Source: a virus. Taken from it: a stretch of DNA of 51,594 nt. The position numbers and the translations under genes are program-made. The stretch covers positions 1 to 51,594 of IMG/VR virus record IMGVR_UViG_3300035070_001383, one strand, 5' to 3'. This document shows, in pieces, positions 31,252 to 40,794 of the stretch; within the stretch, counting starts at the first letter, position 1; the number at the start of each line of letters is the position of its first letter. A model generated the notes under the pieces. It saw only the letters and a program-made list of their open reading frames with translations, ran no database searches and was not told the origin of the DNA.

Positions 31252-32757
31252 ATGAAATTTCTAAACAACTTAGACCTTCAGAGTAATGAGCTACAGAATG
31301 CTGTAATTCAAAACTATGCGGGTAACCCTGACGGTAACTTGTCAGGTACTGAGGGGCAAATTGTTTATTCTACTACGGTTGATGCTATTTTCATCAACAC
31401 AGATTCATCTACAGCATGGGACAGACTAGCAACGGGCTCGAGCGCCGTAGCTTCTGTAACAGCAGGAGACTCATCTATCGTAGTAGGAGGAACATCATCC
31501 GCCCCTACAATCGCACACGCTGACACATCGAGTGTTAGCGACATTACTGCGGCTTCTCGTACTTACGTAGACGGTATCACATTTGATACATACGGACACG
31601 TACAAAGTATCAGCACATCTGCGGAGACTGTAACCGACACGACCTACGCCCTAAGCCTAGAGGCATCAGGTGTAATACGTCTTTCTGATGGCTCTTCTAA
31701 CGATGATTTAACTATCGCGGGAGCAGGTGGAGCAAGCATTAGCCAATCGGGTAGTACTCTTACTATCACTTCAGCTAACGACAACGATTTTGTTGACGCT
31801 GCTACATTCAACTCTACTAACGGTGAGTTAACTCTTAGCGTATCTTCACAGTCTGACGTTGTAGTTGACCTAGATGGACGCTACTTAACTTCGTTTACTG
31901 AGTCTAACGATTACGGAACTATCGCCGTATCAGGACAGACTTCTGTTGCTGCTTCAAGCGCAGGAGACACAGTTACCTTCGTAGGAGCGGGTGGTATGAC
32001 TATCACTACAGGTACTGACGAGGTTACATTTACTTCTGCTAACGATAACGACATCGACTACATTAGCGGTGCTTCTTTTGCTAGCGGTACGTTGACATTA
32101 ACAGGTCAGGGTAACGCGGGTGCTTCTGTATCTTTAGACGGACGTTACTTACAGTCTTTCACTGAAACTGACCCTGTATTTACTGCTCACGTTGCTAACG
32201 GTATTACAGCAACCAAGATTTCAAATTGGGATACTGCTTTCGGTTGGGGCGACCACGGTGTTGAAGGATACCTAACTGCTGTACCTGCTGCGGGTATTGG
32301 TGCGGGTACTTACGGTGATGCTGCTGACGGTACTAAGATTGATACAATCACAGTTGATGCTCAAGGTCGTGTAACTGCTCTTGCTACAGGCCCTGTAGTT
32401 GACAACAACACACAGCGTACTGACGAAGAGATTGAAGACGTTGTAGGTGCAATGTTCAGCGGAAACATTGAAAGCGGTCTAAGCGTAGTCTACCAAGACT
32501 CTACTGCTGACATCGACGTTGTTACAACTCACCACACTTACACTCATAGTGAGGCTAGCTACGCGGGTGGTACACTTAAGATTGGCGGTCACAACTTAGA
32601 CTTATCAGCGGGTGCTGTAGTTCAGGTTTATGACGTATCTTCAAGTAACTACCAACAGGTTGCTACAGACGTTGTATTAGACACGACCAACGTTGAGATT
32701 AGTGTAGTTCTACCTGCGGGAGATTGGAAAATCATCGCACACGGAACAAGAGCTTAA
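31252..32757 (+). CDS. Long tail fibre protein, version 2
   Basis: A 501-residue fibre protein started at the ATG at 31252 (MKFLNNLDLQSNELQNAVIQ, the same attachment motif as version 1 but divergent). Residues from about 189 to the end are identical to residues from about 250 onward of version 1. The two proteins therefore differ only in the N-terminal part: version 1 carries an insertion-like region with VEIEDNILLLNS that version 2 lacks. It marks the left edge of repeat copy B. Confidence 0.7.
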   Translation: MKFLNNLDLQSNELQNAVIQNYAGNPDGNLSGTEGQIVYSTTVDAIFINTDSSTAWDRLATGSSAVASVTAGDSSIVVGGTSSAPTIAHADTSSVSDITAASRTYVDGITFDTYGHVQSISTSAETVTDTTYALSLEASGVIRLSDGSSNDDLTIAGAGGASISQSGSTLTITSANDNDFVDAATFNSTNGELTLSVSSQSDVVVDLDGRYLTSFTESNDYGTIAVSGQTSVAASSAGDTVTFVGAGGMTITTGTDEVTFTSANDNDIDYISGASFASGTLTLTGQGNAGASVSLDGRYLQSFTETDPVFTAHVANGITATKISNWDTAFGWGDHGVEGYLTAVPAAGIGAGTYGDAADGTKIDTITVDAQGRVTALATGPVVDNNTQRTDEEIEDVVGAMFSGNIESGLSVVYQDSTADIDVVTTHHTYTHSEASYAGGTLKIGGHNLDLSAGAVVQVYDVSSSNYQQVATDVVLDTTNVEISVVLPAGDWKIIAHGTRA

Positions 32758-32771
32758 TAATAACTTTATAG

Positions 32772-32802
32772 CGGGGCGGTTAACGCCGCCCTTCTATTTT
32801 TT
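32772..32802 (+). terminator. Intrinsic terminator after fibre gene, copy B
   Basis: Same GGGCGG/CCGCCC hairpin with T-run as at 22740. Confidence 0.75.
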
Positions 32803-32816
32803 AACCACAACAGAAT

Positions 32817-33314
32817 ATGGCTAATAAGGTAATAACAGATTTAGAAGTAGACGGAACGGTAACTGCAACAAGCGGTAACTCGACTAATTGGAACACCGCT
32901 TACGGGTGGGGCGACCACGCGGGTCTTTACGATAACTACAGTTCTTTTAACCTTAAGACCAACGGCACACAGCGTACTACCGTTTCTAGCGGCGGTACAG
33001 TTGATATCACAGCAGGAAGTAATGTAAGTGTTAGTTATAGCGCGGGTGGTGTGGTTACTCTCGCGTCTACTAATACTACGTATTCCGCGGGCACAGGTTT
33101 AGATTTGACAGGGACAGTTTTCTCTGTTGAGTCTGACTTGCGCGATGTATCCTATATAGGAAAGGATAGCAATAACTACATTCAGTTCAATGTAGACGGC
33201 AATGGACACACAGATTTCTACACAGCGGGTGCGTGGGTAGCTAGGCTACAGAGCGACGGTGAGCTTCACGTTAAAGGCGACATCGTAGCATTCTCTGATA
33301 TCTTTAATCCTTAA
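32817..33314 (+). CDS. Short tail fibre protein, copy B
   Basis: Identical to the 165-residue protein at 22785. Both copies keep full-length frames and the same flanking terminator, so there is no sign that either is decaying. Confidence 0.65.
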   Translation: MANKVITDLEVDGTVTATSGNSTNWNTAYGWGDHAGLYDNYSSFNLKTNGTQRTTVSSGGTVDITAGSNVSVSYSAGGVVTLASTNTTYSAGTGLDLTGTVFSVESDLRDVSYIGKDSNNYIQFNVDGNGHTDFYTAGAWVARLQSDGELHVKGDIVAFSDIFNP

Positions 33315-33318
33315 TAGT

Positions 33319-34284
33319 ATGGCCCTACAATCTAGCGGTCAGATTAAATTCTCTGAAATAAACACAGAGCTTTCTAGAACTTCAACAGACATAATCAGTC
33401 TATCAGATGCTTCTACGGGAGTCCTAGGTGCTATAAACACCAATAACGCTGTAGCTGACAGACCTGACCAATCTGCGCCTCACGCTATAAGCGAATGGTT
33501 TAGCTACAATCACAATGCAGCGGGTGCTTACACAAACACGCACTACTACTCTATGACCTACGACGCACTCAGAAGAAGTGCTACTAGTTCTCCGTTCAAC
33601 CTTAGCGGCTCTCAGGACTTGTCTGTATCTATGTGGGTAAAGCAATTAGCTACAACGGCCAACGAGATTATGTGGGACTTCTCGAATACTTCGAGCAACT
33701 CATCTAACAGATTCTTTCTGCAATACCACAAGTCTTTTAACCGATTGATAGTTAAGCACAGGACAAACAGTACGAATTACGACAGACAGTTTTCTTTACA
33801 CGATAACAACTCTATAACGGGAACAGGCACTAACTCAGGCGTAGCTTGGAGCAATACCAATAGAGGAAACACCAACTCAGATGGTTGGACATTACTCACT
33901 GTAACTTATGACGCTTCTCAGTCTAATGCTACAAACGGTATTAAGTTGTATTGGAACGCTACTGAGGTAACCACACAAGCTGTCGCTAACTCAGGAACAA
34001 GAAGTACTATAGCGGTTAACGACTTCACCATAGGTAACAACAACCACAACGCTACAACTACAGCGGGAGCTATGAACTGTAATGTCGACGAGCTAAAGAT
34101 ATTCGGAAGCGTTTTAAGCGCCTCTAACGTAACTTCTCTATACAATGGTGGTGTAGTAGCCAATGCAGCAAATTCGTTCAGCACAGGGCTTCTTACGGAG
34201 TACAGCTTCGATAGCAACACTCAGGACAGCGCAGGGTTATTCCCTACGTCTCAGGTAGACACGGGCGCAAGAACGGCTTACTAA
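33319..34284 (+). CDS. LamG/ConA-like lectin-domain fibre protein, copy B
   Basis: Identical to the 321-residue lectin-domain protein at 23287. Expressing both copies would only raise dosage, since the proteins do not differ. Confidence 0.7.
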   Translation: MALQSSGQIKFSEINTELSRTSTDIISLSDASTGVLGAINTNNAVADRPDQSAPHAISEWFSYNHNAAGAYTNTHYYSMTYDALRRSATSSPFNLSGSQDLSVSMWVKQLATTANEIMWDFSNTSSNSSNRFFLQYHKSFNRLIVKHRTNSTNYDRQFSLHDNNSITGTGTNSGVAWSNTNRGNTNSDGWTLLTVTYDASQSNATNGIKLYWNATEVTTQAVANSGTRSTIAVNDFTIGNNNHNATTTAGAMNCNVDELKIFGSVLSASNVTSLYNGGVVANAANSFSTGLLTEYSFDSNTQDSAGLFPTSQVDTGARTAY

Positions 34285-34535
34285 TGAGTCGCGTATTGAG
34301 CGTGATTCGCTCAAAGCGTCAGAACGGTAGGATTGTCGTTATACCTCATTTATACTTTACCTATCTATTCATAGGTTTAGTTAGCGGTGGTGTTTACTCC
34401 ATACTAGGTAGGGACGCATTAGTCGCCCTATTTAGTTGGTATTATATCAACGGTATAGACACATATCTATTGATGCTGTCTATAGTTGAATACGCGCTTA
34501 GAGTGATATTGATAAACAAAAAGCACATACGATAA
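34284..34535 (+). CDS. Two-span membrane protein, holin-like, copy B
   Basis: Identical to the 83-residue protein at 24252. A doubled holin gene would be expected to shift lysis timing if this is indeed a holin, one reason to doubt that the duplication is stable. Confidence 0.6.
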   Translation: MSRVLSVIRSKRQNGRIVVIPHLYFTYLFIGLVSGGVYSILGRDALVALFSWYYINGIDTYLLMLSIVEYALRVILINKKHIR

Positions 34536-34537
34536 TT

Positions 34538-34554
34538 TCGTAAATTATAAAAAG
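34538..34554 (+). promoter_or_regulatory. Late promoter-like motif, copy 5 (in repeat B)
   Basis: Same 17-mer as at 24506, duplicated with the repeat. Confidence 0.6.
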
Positions 34555-34577
34555 GGCACTTACTTTAAATAACCACT

Positions 34578-34811
34578 ATGAAGTTAACCAAAAAAGAATT
34601 AGCTAGTCTCAAGGAGATTGTAGCTGAGATTAAGAAGATAGAGGGCGTTATCGCCAATCTAGAACTACAGAAATCAAACGCTGTTAATCACTATCGCGCT
34701 ATGCGTGAGTCAGTTGACGGTTATAAAGAAGTGTTACAAAAGAAATACGGAGACGTTCAAATCGACGTAGCTACAGGTACTATCAAAAAAGCGAATGAAG
34801 AGACTAAATAA
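34578..34811 (+). CDS. Coiled-coil protein, 77 aa, copy B
   Basis: Identical to the protein at 24546, in the same overlap with the following gene. Confidence 0.6.
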   Translation: MKLTKKELASLKEIVAEIKKIEGVIANLELQKSNAVNHYRAMRESVDGYKEVLQKKYGDVQIDVATGTIKKANEETK

Positions 34812-35136
34812 TCAGGAAGTTAATATAATTTCTGTTATCAGGACTTATGATATGAGTAGTCAATTTTACGAAGTTGACCTTCTGTCTAGTTCTGATTTTT
34901 CTCGCGCCTATACCTTTTCTGTTGGTGTACATTTACCTAGCAATTGCAAAGACTTTGCTACGATAATTGTAGATTTAACATCTAATGTTATAGAGTCGGG
35001 AGAGTATGTATTTAGCCTTAGAGACGTTAGTTCAGGCGGGTCTGACACAGTTGTAGAGTTTTTAGCTCTAGTGGAAGATAACGACAGAACGAGTGTTGAT
35101 ACTGCTGATATCTATGGTGATTCAATAATCTTCTAA
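34795..35136 (+). CDS. Hypothetical beta-rich protein, 113 aa, copy B
   Basis: Identical to the protein at 24763. Confidence 0.6.
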   Translation: MKRLNNQEVNIISVIRTYDMSSQFYEVDLLSSSDFSRAYTFSVGVHLPSNCKDFATIIVDLTSNVIESGEYVFSLRDVSSGGSDTVVEFLALVEDNDRTSVDTADIYGDSIIF

Positions 35137-35146
35137 AAAGAATTAA

Positions 35147-36397
35147 ATGGGTTTATTTGACAGAGTAATTGAGACGTTTGCATCGTACACCAACGTGCAG
35201 GCGACAAGCAGTAGCATAGCCTCTAATGAGTTGGAGAATGCTATTCGCGACCTTAACGGTAAGTATCGTTTAGGGCAAACAAACAAAGGCTCGTACATTA
35301 AGTTCGGTGTTCAGGATGACTTTCCTGTTATGCTAGACAAGATGCTACGTCAGTCTCCTGTTCACGCAGGTATCCTAACCAAGAAGGCCAAGATGGTCGT
35401 AGGCACAGACGTCTCTTACGACGACTCATTCCTACAGACTAAGAAGGCTAAGGCAGAACTTAAGGTGTTTGTACAGAACTGTGCGGGCGCTAACAAGGGT
35501 CTATACGACGTGTTAACTCACGCGTCTTTTCAATACGAGAAGTCAGGCGCTTACGCTATGTATATCAGATGGAACAAGGAACGTACTAAGATACTAGAAC
35601 TCAGCTCGCTAGACATTAAGGGTGTACGTGCGGCAGAACCTAACAACAAGGGTGAGGTAACTAATTACATAGTTCGCCGTATGTTCGGTCAGGGCGCAGA
35701 CTCTATGCAGCACAATGAGGCTCGCGTTATACCCGCGTTCAACAAGTGGGATAAGAAGCAGACTGAAGCTGTATTGTATGTTACTAACCCGTTCTCAGGT
35801 AACGAGTTCTACGGTGTGCCTAACTACATTTCTGCATTCCATTATATCTCGGCTGACTTTGCTTTCGGTAAGCATATTAAGAACAGCGCCGAGAACGGAT
35901 TTACGCCTAAGGTTATGGCCACGTTCGTTGGACGTAATATGAGTCCTGAGCAGAAGCAAAAGGAGTACGAGGCGTTCAAGAACTCATTCACGGGAACTGA
36001 CGGTGAGCAAGCTATGTTAGCTTGGGTTAAGAAGCCTGAAGACAAACCCACTATTGAGTCACTAGATATTTCAAACCTAGATAAGACTGTAGATGTTCTT
36101 TCTAGACTAAACGATGCTAAAATTCTAACTGCACACAATGTTACAAGCCCTACGCTATTTGGTGTTATGGTTAGCGGTAAACTTGGAGGTACGGGTAACG
36201 AGCTTATCACTGCTTACCAAATTTTCCGTGCTACTGAAACGCTACCTAACAGAGAGATTTTATTTAATGGTGTGCAGCGCCTCCTTGATACAGTCGGTTT
36301 GGGTGGAATGTCTCTCGATGTAGTAGAGGAGCCTATCAACCTAGAGAGTATTAAAGGTGCTAACACAACAGATGTAACCCCTAAAGAAGAGAAGTAA
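35147..36397 (+). CDS. Portal protein, copy B
   Basis: Identical to the portal at 25115. A tailed phage needs a single portal gene, and two intact identical copies are exceptional. This is the gene whose duplication most clearly asks for confirmation of the assembly. Confidence 0.8.
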   Translation: MGLFDRVIETFASYTNVQATSSSIASNELENAIRDLNGKYRLGQTNKGSYIKFGVQDDFPVMLDKMLRQSPVHAGILTKKAKMVVGTDVSYDDSFLQTKKAKAELKVFVQNCAGANKGLYDVLTHASFQYEKSGAYAMYIRWNKERTKILELSSLDIKGVRAAEPNNKGEVTNYIVRRMFGQGADSMQHNEARVIPAFNKWDKKQTEAVLYVTNPFSGNEFYGVPNYISAFHYISADFAFGKHIKNSAENGFTPKVMATFVGRNMSPEQKQKEYEAFKNSFTGTDGEQAMLAWVKKPEDKPTIESLDISNLDKTVDVLSRLNDAKILTAHNVTSPTLFGVMVSGKLGGTGNELITAYQIFRATETLPNREILFNGVQRLLDTVGLGGMSLDVVEEPINLESIKGANTTDVTPKEEK

Positions 36398-36924
36398 TGG
36401 TAGATATTTTATTCATAGACGACAATTACCTATACAAGAACTTCCCTCTTCCTAACAAGATGGACAGAGCTAACGTTTTGTCTATAGTTCAGATTGAACA
36501 GTTCACAACAATTCAGGACGTACTAGGCACTTGCCTGTACGAATACCTAGAGGCGGGTATGCTAGCTCAGAACCTTACAGCTACAGAGCAGGAGCTTATG
36601 AAGCTAGTTAAGTATTGTTTAGCTATGCACACCGCAAAGGCTGCTATCACGTTCACTAGGACGGCTGCTGCTTCTCACAGTAACACAGACGCACAGAGTC
36701 AGAGTCAATACACTCTAGATGCGTTGTCAGATTCAATCATATCTAAGGCAGGATACGTTCAGGACAGAATCATTAAGTTTGTAAAAGCTGACGCTGACCT
36801 TCTAGCGATTGCTCAGGCAGAAGGGTGTAACAATGACTTGTTTAACGATGAGGACTCTGTTGGTTTAGACGGCTCTGTATTCTACCCTAATGGTAGCACA
36901 AGTAACTCGGAAACGGATTGCTAG
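36397..36924 (+). CDS. Head-tail adaptor-like protein, copy B
   Basis: Identical to the protein at 26365, again coupled to the portal by TAATG. Confidence 0.6.
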   Translation: MVDILFIDDNYLYKNFPLPNKMDRANVLSIVQIEQFTTIQDVLGTCLYEYLEAGMLAQNLTATEQELMKLVKYCLAMHTAKAAITFTRTAAASHSNTDAQSQSQYTLDALSDSIISKAGYVQDRIIKFVKADADLLAIAQAEGCNNDLFNDEDSVGLDGSVFYPNGSTSNSETDC

Positions 36925-36959
36925 TAAACAAGTTATAACAACCCTAACACAAACACAAT

Positions 36960-37784
36960 ATGCCTACACAGAACAGTGATAAGATAAATATATCTCACTC
37001 TGTTGCTCGCAAGTCAGGTATCTACGGTCTAGAATGGGACGTAGCTAACGAGGCATTGCAAGTAAAGAGAACTGAGACTAACGGAACGGTAACAGAATAT
37101 GCTGTACAATCAGCGCCTTCACGCGACGGTGAGTCGGGCTATTCGCACACAGGTGCATTCGCTGACAAGCCTCTTACAAACGATTACGTTTGGGAAGCGG
37201 GTGGTGGTATAAACTACACTCAGGCTGACGTAGATGCGTCTTCTTACAAAGTTCTTAGTCTTAGTGAGGCTGTTCACTTAGCTGTTGATAACCCATATTG
37301 GTCAACACCAACTCCTTCGGGAACAACGGGTATAGGATTGTTTCAGGGAGCTAACCTTCCTGAAGGTGTAAGTTCTTTGTTTGACTACACGTTTGACTAC
37401 GACACTGCATACCCAACCTCTAGCGGAACGGGTTACGAGGGTTCTACAGGGCGCATAAAGCTCAATGACCTTAACTACGGCGACCAACTACGTGTGCGCT
37501 TCGACTTCAATGTAATACCTCAGATTGCTAATACGACTATAGAGCCTGCGCTTTGGTATTCTAACCGTAACGACAGCGATGACATTACATACACGTTCCC
37601 TCTGACGACTTCTCCTGTATTCTATGGTCTAGGTACAGTTGGTAACACATACCTCAACAGGGTAGAGATATCGGCTTGGATTACATCTAACGAAGATGTT
37701 AACGCTCTAGCGCTGCCTGCTATCAAAGCAGACAACCCCGTGATTATTCAGCCTTTGGGTTTATTAGTAACTATTTTAAGATAA
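36960..37784 (+). CDS. Virion or fibre-associated protein, 274 aa, copy B
   Basis: Identical to the protein at 26928. Confidence 0.6.
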   Translation: MPTQNSDKINISHSVARKSGIYGLEWDVANEALQVKRTETNGTVTEYAVQSAPSRDGESGYSHTGAFADKPLTNDYVWEAGGGINYTQADVDASSYKVLSLSEAVHLAVDNPYWSTPTPSGTTGIGLFQGANLPEGVSSLFDYTFDYDTAYPTSSGTGYEGSTGRIKLNDLNYGDQLRVRFDFNVIPQIANTTIEPALWYSNRNDSDDITYTFPLTTSPVFYGLGTVGNTYLNRVEISAWITSNEDVNALALPAIKADNPVIIQPLGLLVTILR

Positions 37785-37788
37785 CAGT

Positions 37789-40521
37789 ATGGCGATTAAA
37801 GTAACAAGAAACGATGCGGGAAACTGTATCACATTCGTAGGCTCTACAAACCCTGTATATTGGAACTCTTGTCTAGAGGGAGAAATAAACGAGTCTAACT
37901 CGAATAACATAAATGTAGTCAACAAGATTAGAACTGTAGAAGAGGGAACTGTAATTTATGAGTTCTTCAATCTTCCTTACACAGACTTTCAGGACAGAGA
38001 CGGTAATGATTTTGTATCACCGTCTGACTGTGCCCAATACATAACTGATAACGCAAACGTACTCAGCAACACGGGTACATTCGTGTTTAGTCAGACTGAC
38101 GTTTTAGACGCTCAGAGAGACGCTACAGACACTACGGTTTTGTTTAGCAATGGTGATATATACGCTGTAAACTCTTTACACGCTTCTAGCCAAGCTGACG
38201 GAACTATTAAGATATCTACCGTTCGCGGTAGCAAGGACATCTACACTCATTTAAGATACTACAATGTTAGTGTTTTAGACGGTGTTGTTTCAGGATTTAA
38301 TACAATTGACGCTGCTGTAGACAGACTTAACGAAGTGTTGGGCGGAACTACTGTAGGCTCTAACACAGGTAACACTCAGACTACCGTTACCACGACAGAC
38401 AGCACAGCCACCTTTACCGTGTATGGAGATAGAATTACTCAGACGGGCTCAGGCTCAACTTTAGGGTACACCTCTACAGCGCAGGCAGGAAACTTTGATA
38501 CTAGCAATGGACTTTACTCTGACCAAACAATTAGTGAAAATGGAGAGTATTTTGAGTTCGAGCAAGACGGTGGAGATTGGACTAACTCTAGAGGTGTTTA
38601 TATAGGTCTGTTTGACGAGACTACTTACGACGTGGCTGATTTGGACGCTGACGTTGCAGGTAACGAGGTTAAAGGTCTTTTGTACCTTAGACTATACCCT
38701 AGTGCATTTACGTTCGCTGACGCGACTAACGGAGCAGGTAAGATTAATGAGGCAGGATTTTCTAACAGCCCTCAGACTAAAACTAAATTCAGACTAGGCC
38801 GTGATAACGACGGTAGAGTGTACATAGCTCACGAAACTTCAGCTAATGTGTTTGAGGTTATATGTCGTAGCGAGAATGTAGTATCAGCGGGAACTGAGTT
38901 GAGGTTCTTCGGTGTTATGCCTTTGGCCAACGAGCTGAACGGTGTTCGTAATATGACTGTAAACGAAGCTGTCTTAGGCGCTAGTGCTACTTGGTATTAC
39001 GTTGAGTCTCCTGACACAGAGTTCTACTACCCGTTGTTCTCTAACGAGGCAGACGCTATAATGATTGACGAGCTTTACGGAACTGCCGCTTCAGGCGCAG
39101 GTGCAGCTCACACTCATACATTTGCTGATGAGCAGCCTTCTGTTCAGACTTGGTATATGCCTCAGACATATATGTTCCACGCTCAGAGTGCAGCTCCTAG
39201 CTCACCTGTTGGGATTGCTTGGAATGAAATACAAACAGGAGACGACGCTAACTACATTCCTAGTCAGTTTAGTCAAAGCATAACCGTAGCGGAAGGCGAT
39301 AACATCAACCTTCAGATTAAGCCTGCGGGAGACGCTAACACTTACGCACTTTCTAACATTCCTACAGGACTAGCTTACAATTCTGTATCAGGGTATCTAC
39401 AGGGTACTGCTCCTGAAGTTACAGGAGACAACGTATCTAACCCTAGTGACGAATACGTTATTAGCGTAACAAAGGCTAACGCATACGGAAGTAGTGTAGG
39501 TTCTTTGACCCTCACGGTAACTAATGAAGACGCTCCTGCGGCTACAGTACTAACGCCTTGGGTTAAGGCTCTAAAATTCAGCGGTGGTAGTGAGTACGTA
39601 AAGCAAGTTACTCAAAGCACAGCCTCGAACGCACTAAGAATGAATGGTTTATCTCAGTTAGCTTCTGCTAACACTGACTCTTCAAAGACGAGTAGTGACA
39701 CATATTCGCGACCTTGGGCTACTGCTATTGTATTCCAAACCCCTAACAATACCACTAACCAACACATATGGAATAGCGGTGAGGGTGCAGCCACAGGAGA
39801 TGACAATATCTATTTACGTATGACAGGTGCGAACGGAGAATTATACTTCGGTTGGGGACGTGACGGCGTAGGGTACAATGAATACCACCTAGGCAACTAC
39901 GGTGGTTCATATAATCAGTCAACAGGTCAATGGTGGGGTATTTACATATCACACGACGGTACTCGTTTGAACTCGGCTGACGCTACTGCTGCTAACCTAG
40001 TTAACGCTTTTGATATTAGATTAATGGGAACTAACGATTCTGTTCCTGTATTTAGCAATCTGTATGATGTAGGTAGCAATGTTAACAATTGGGTTTCCAC
40101 AGGCGTTAGAATGGACAGAACTATAGGGGGAGACTTTACTATCGGTGGACGTGGTTCAAATAGAAGCTTCCACGGTAGAGTTGCTAGTATGGTTGTAACC
40201 ACACTACTCAGGGGTGTAACAAAGCCTACTGACGCTGAGATTAAACTTATGCTTACAGACCCTATTAAGTGGGAAGATGACTATAAAGACGGTCAAAGTG
40301 CTCGATATGGTTCGAGTGGGTCTAACTTCACGTATGGCCCTTCAAACAGTAATAGCAAGTATGCTACTCAGATTTGGCTAATGGGAGACGGTACTAGTGA
40401 CTCTTTTGCTAACGGCATTAGAAATCACGTTGACACTACTGACCAAAACTATGTTAAGCTACAGCTTAATAGTATGCAGGCTAATGATTTCGAAACAGTA
40501 AATATATCAGGATTGAGTTAA
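37789..40521 (+). CDS. Large receptor-binding fibre, variant 2 C-terminus
   Basis: A 910-residue protein sharing residues 1-583 with the protein at 27757, then carrying a homologous but different lectin-like C-terminus (SRPWATAIVF, YFGWGRDGVGYN, GVRMDRTIGGDFTIGGRG, IWLMGDGTSDSF, FETVNISGLS). Base composition of this end resembles the rest of the phage. It is therefore probably the resident version, followed as expected by the lysis genes. The two variants presumably recognise different receptors or receptor states. Confidence 0.75.
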   Translation: MAIKVTRNDAGNCITFVGSTNPVYWNSCLEGEINESNSNNINVVNKIRTVEEGTVIYEFFNLPYTDFQDRDGNDFVSPSDCAQYITDNANVLSNTGTFVFSQTDVLDAQRDATDTTVLFSNGDIYAVNSLHASSQADGTIKISTVRGSKDIYTHLRYYNVSVLDGVVSGFNTIDAAVDRLNEVLGGTTVGSNTGNTQTTVTTTDSTATFTVYGDRITQTGSGSTLGYTSTAQAGNFDTSNGLYSDQTISENGEYFEFEQDGGDWTNSRGVYIGLFDETTYDVADLDADVAGNEVKGLLYLRLYPSAFTFADATNGAGKINEAGFSNSPQTKTKFRLGRDNDGRVYIAHETSANVFEVICRSENVVSAGTELRFFGVMPLANELNGVRNMTVNEAVLGASATWYYVESPDTEFYYPLFSNEADAIMIDELYGTAASGAGAAHTHTFADEQPSVQTWYMPQTYMFHAQSAAPSSPVGIAWNEIQTGDDANYIPSQFSQSITVAEGDNINLQIKPAGDANTYALSNIPTGLAYNSVSGYLQGTAPEVTGDNVSNPSDEYVISVTKANAYGSSVGSLTLTVTNEDAPAATVLTPWVKALKFSGGSEYVKQVTQSTASNALRMNGLSQLASANTDSSKTSSDTYSRPWATAIVFQTPNNTTNQHIWNSGEGAATGDDNIYLRMTGANGELYFGWGRDGVGYNEYHLGNYGGSYNQSTGQWWGIYISHDGTRLNSADATAANLVNAFDIRLMGTNDSVPVFSNLYDVGSNVNNWVSTGVRMDRTIGGDFTIGGRGSNRSFHGRVASMVVTTLLRGVTKPTDAEIKLMLTDPIKWEDDYKDGQSARYGSSGSNFTYGPSNSNSKYATQIWLMGDGTSDSFANGIRNHVDTTDQNYVKLQLNSMQANDFETVNISGLS

Positions 40522-40556
40522 TAATTTAAAGGTTAGGTAGGGCGGGAGTAAAGATT

Positions 40557-40730
40557 ATGGGAAGTAAGATGAATATAGAAGACATAAAATTCTACGCGGT
40601 GAATTTATCAGCGGTTGGCTTTGGGTTAGTTGATATTAATGTAGCATTAACAACACTAACGTTGTTGGTTGGTCTTGGATACTCTCTTCATAAGTGGTAT
40701 CTTTTAACTAAGAAACGACGGGCTAATTAA
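40557..40730 (+). CDS. 57-aa membrane protein, holin or holin-partner candidate
   Basis: A 57-residue protein: MGSKMNIEDIKFYAVNLSAV, then hydrophobic GFGLVDINVALTTLTLLVGL, then a basic tail KKRRAN. It is the last gene of the rightward late arm, next to the holin and amidase on the other strand. The one or two spans with a positive C-terminus resemble small holins of flavobacterial phages as I recall them. An in-frame second ATG at codon 5 could allow a dual start. Confidence 0.6.
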   Translation: MGSKMNIEDIKFYAVNLSAVGFGLVDINVALTTLTLLVGLGYSLHKWYLLTKKRRAN

Positions 40731-40745
40731 GGCAGGTTGAATTTA

Positions 40746-40790
40746 AACCAAAAAAAAGGGGAATCCATTACGGACTCCCCTCTCTTGGTT
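40746..40790. terminator. Bidirectional terminator between converging arms
   Basis: A-rich strand, then GGGGAATCC, five-base loop, GGACTCCCC, with outer AACCA/TTGGTT pairing. Read either way the hairpin is followed by T-rich sequence on the leftward side (TTTTTTT) and a weaker one on the rightward side. It separates the late rightward genes from the leftward lysis genes. Confidence 0.8.
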
Positions 40791-40794
40791 ATAC

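Larger units (their letters stand above)
29507..31816 (+). other. Unique segment between the two repeat copies
   Basis: These 2,310 bp separate the two 7.7-kb copies. They hold the C-terminus of fibre variant 1, two small fibre-cassette genes and the N-terminus of long fibre version 2. Part of it is visibly AT-richer than flanking phage DNA, and it has two TATCTTTG host-type -7 boxes, a sequence I did not notice in front of other late genes. It therefore looks like DNA brought in from a related phage or prophage. Confidence 0.6.
31817..39538 (+). repeat. 7.7-kb direct repeat, copy B
   Basis: Second copy of 21785-29506. It is flanked on the left by fibre version 2 and on the right by fibre variant 2. 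One copy plus the unique segment makes a unit of 10,032 bp; removing it would leave a genome of about 41.5 kb with a normal single set of genes. Confidence 0.9.

Noticed and set aside
29507-40521. Diversity-generating retroelement acting on the variable fibre ends
   Set aside because: The two C-termini differ throughout rather than at adenine positions, and there is no reverse transcriptase or template repeat.
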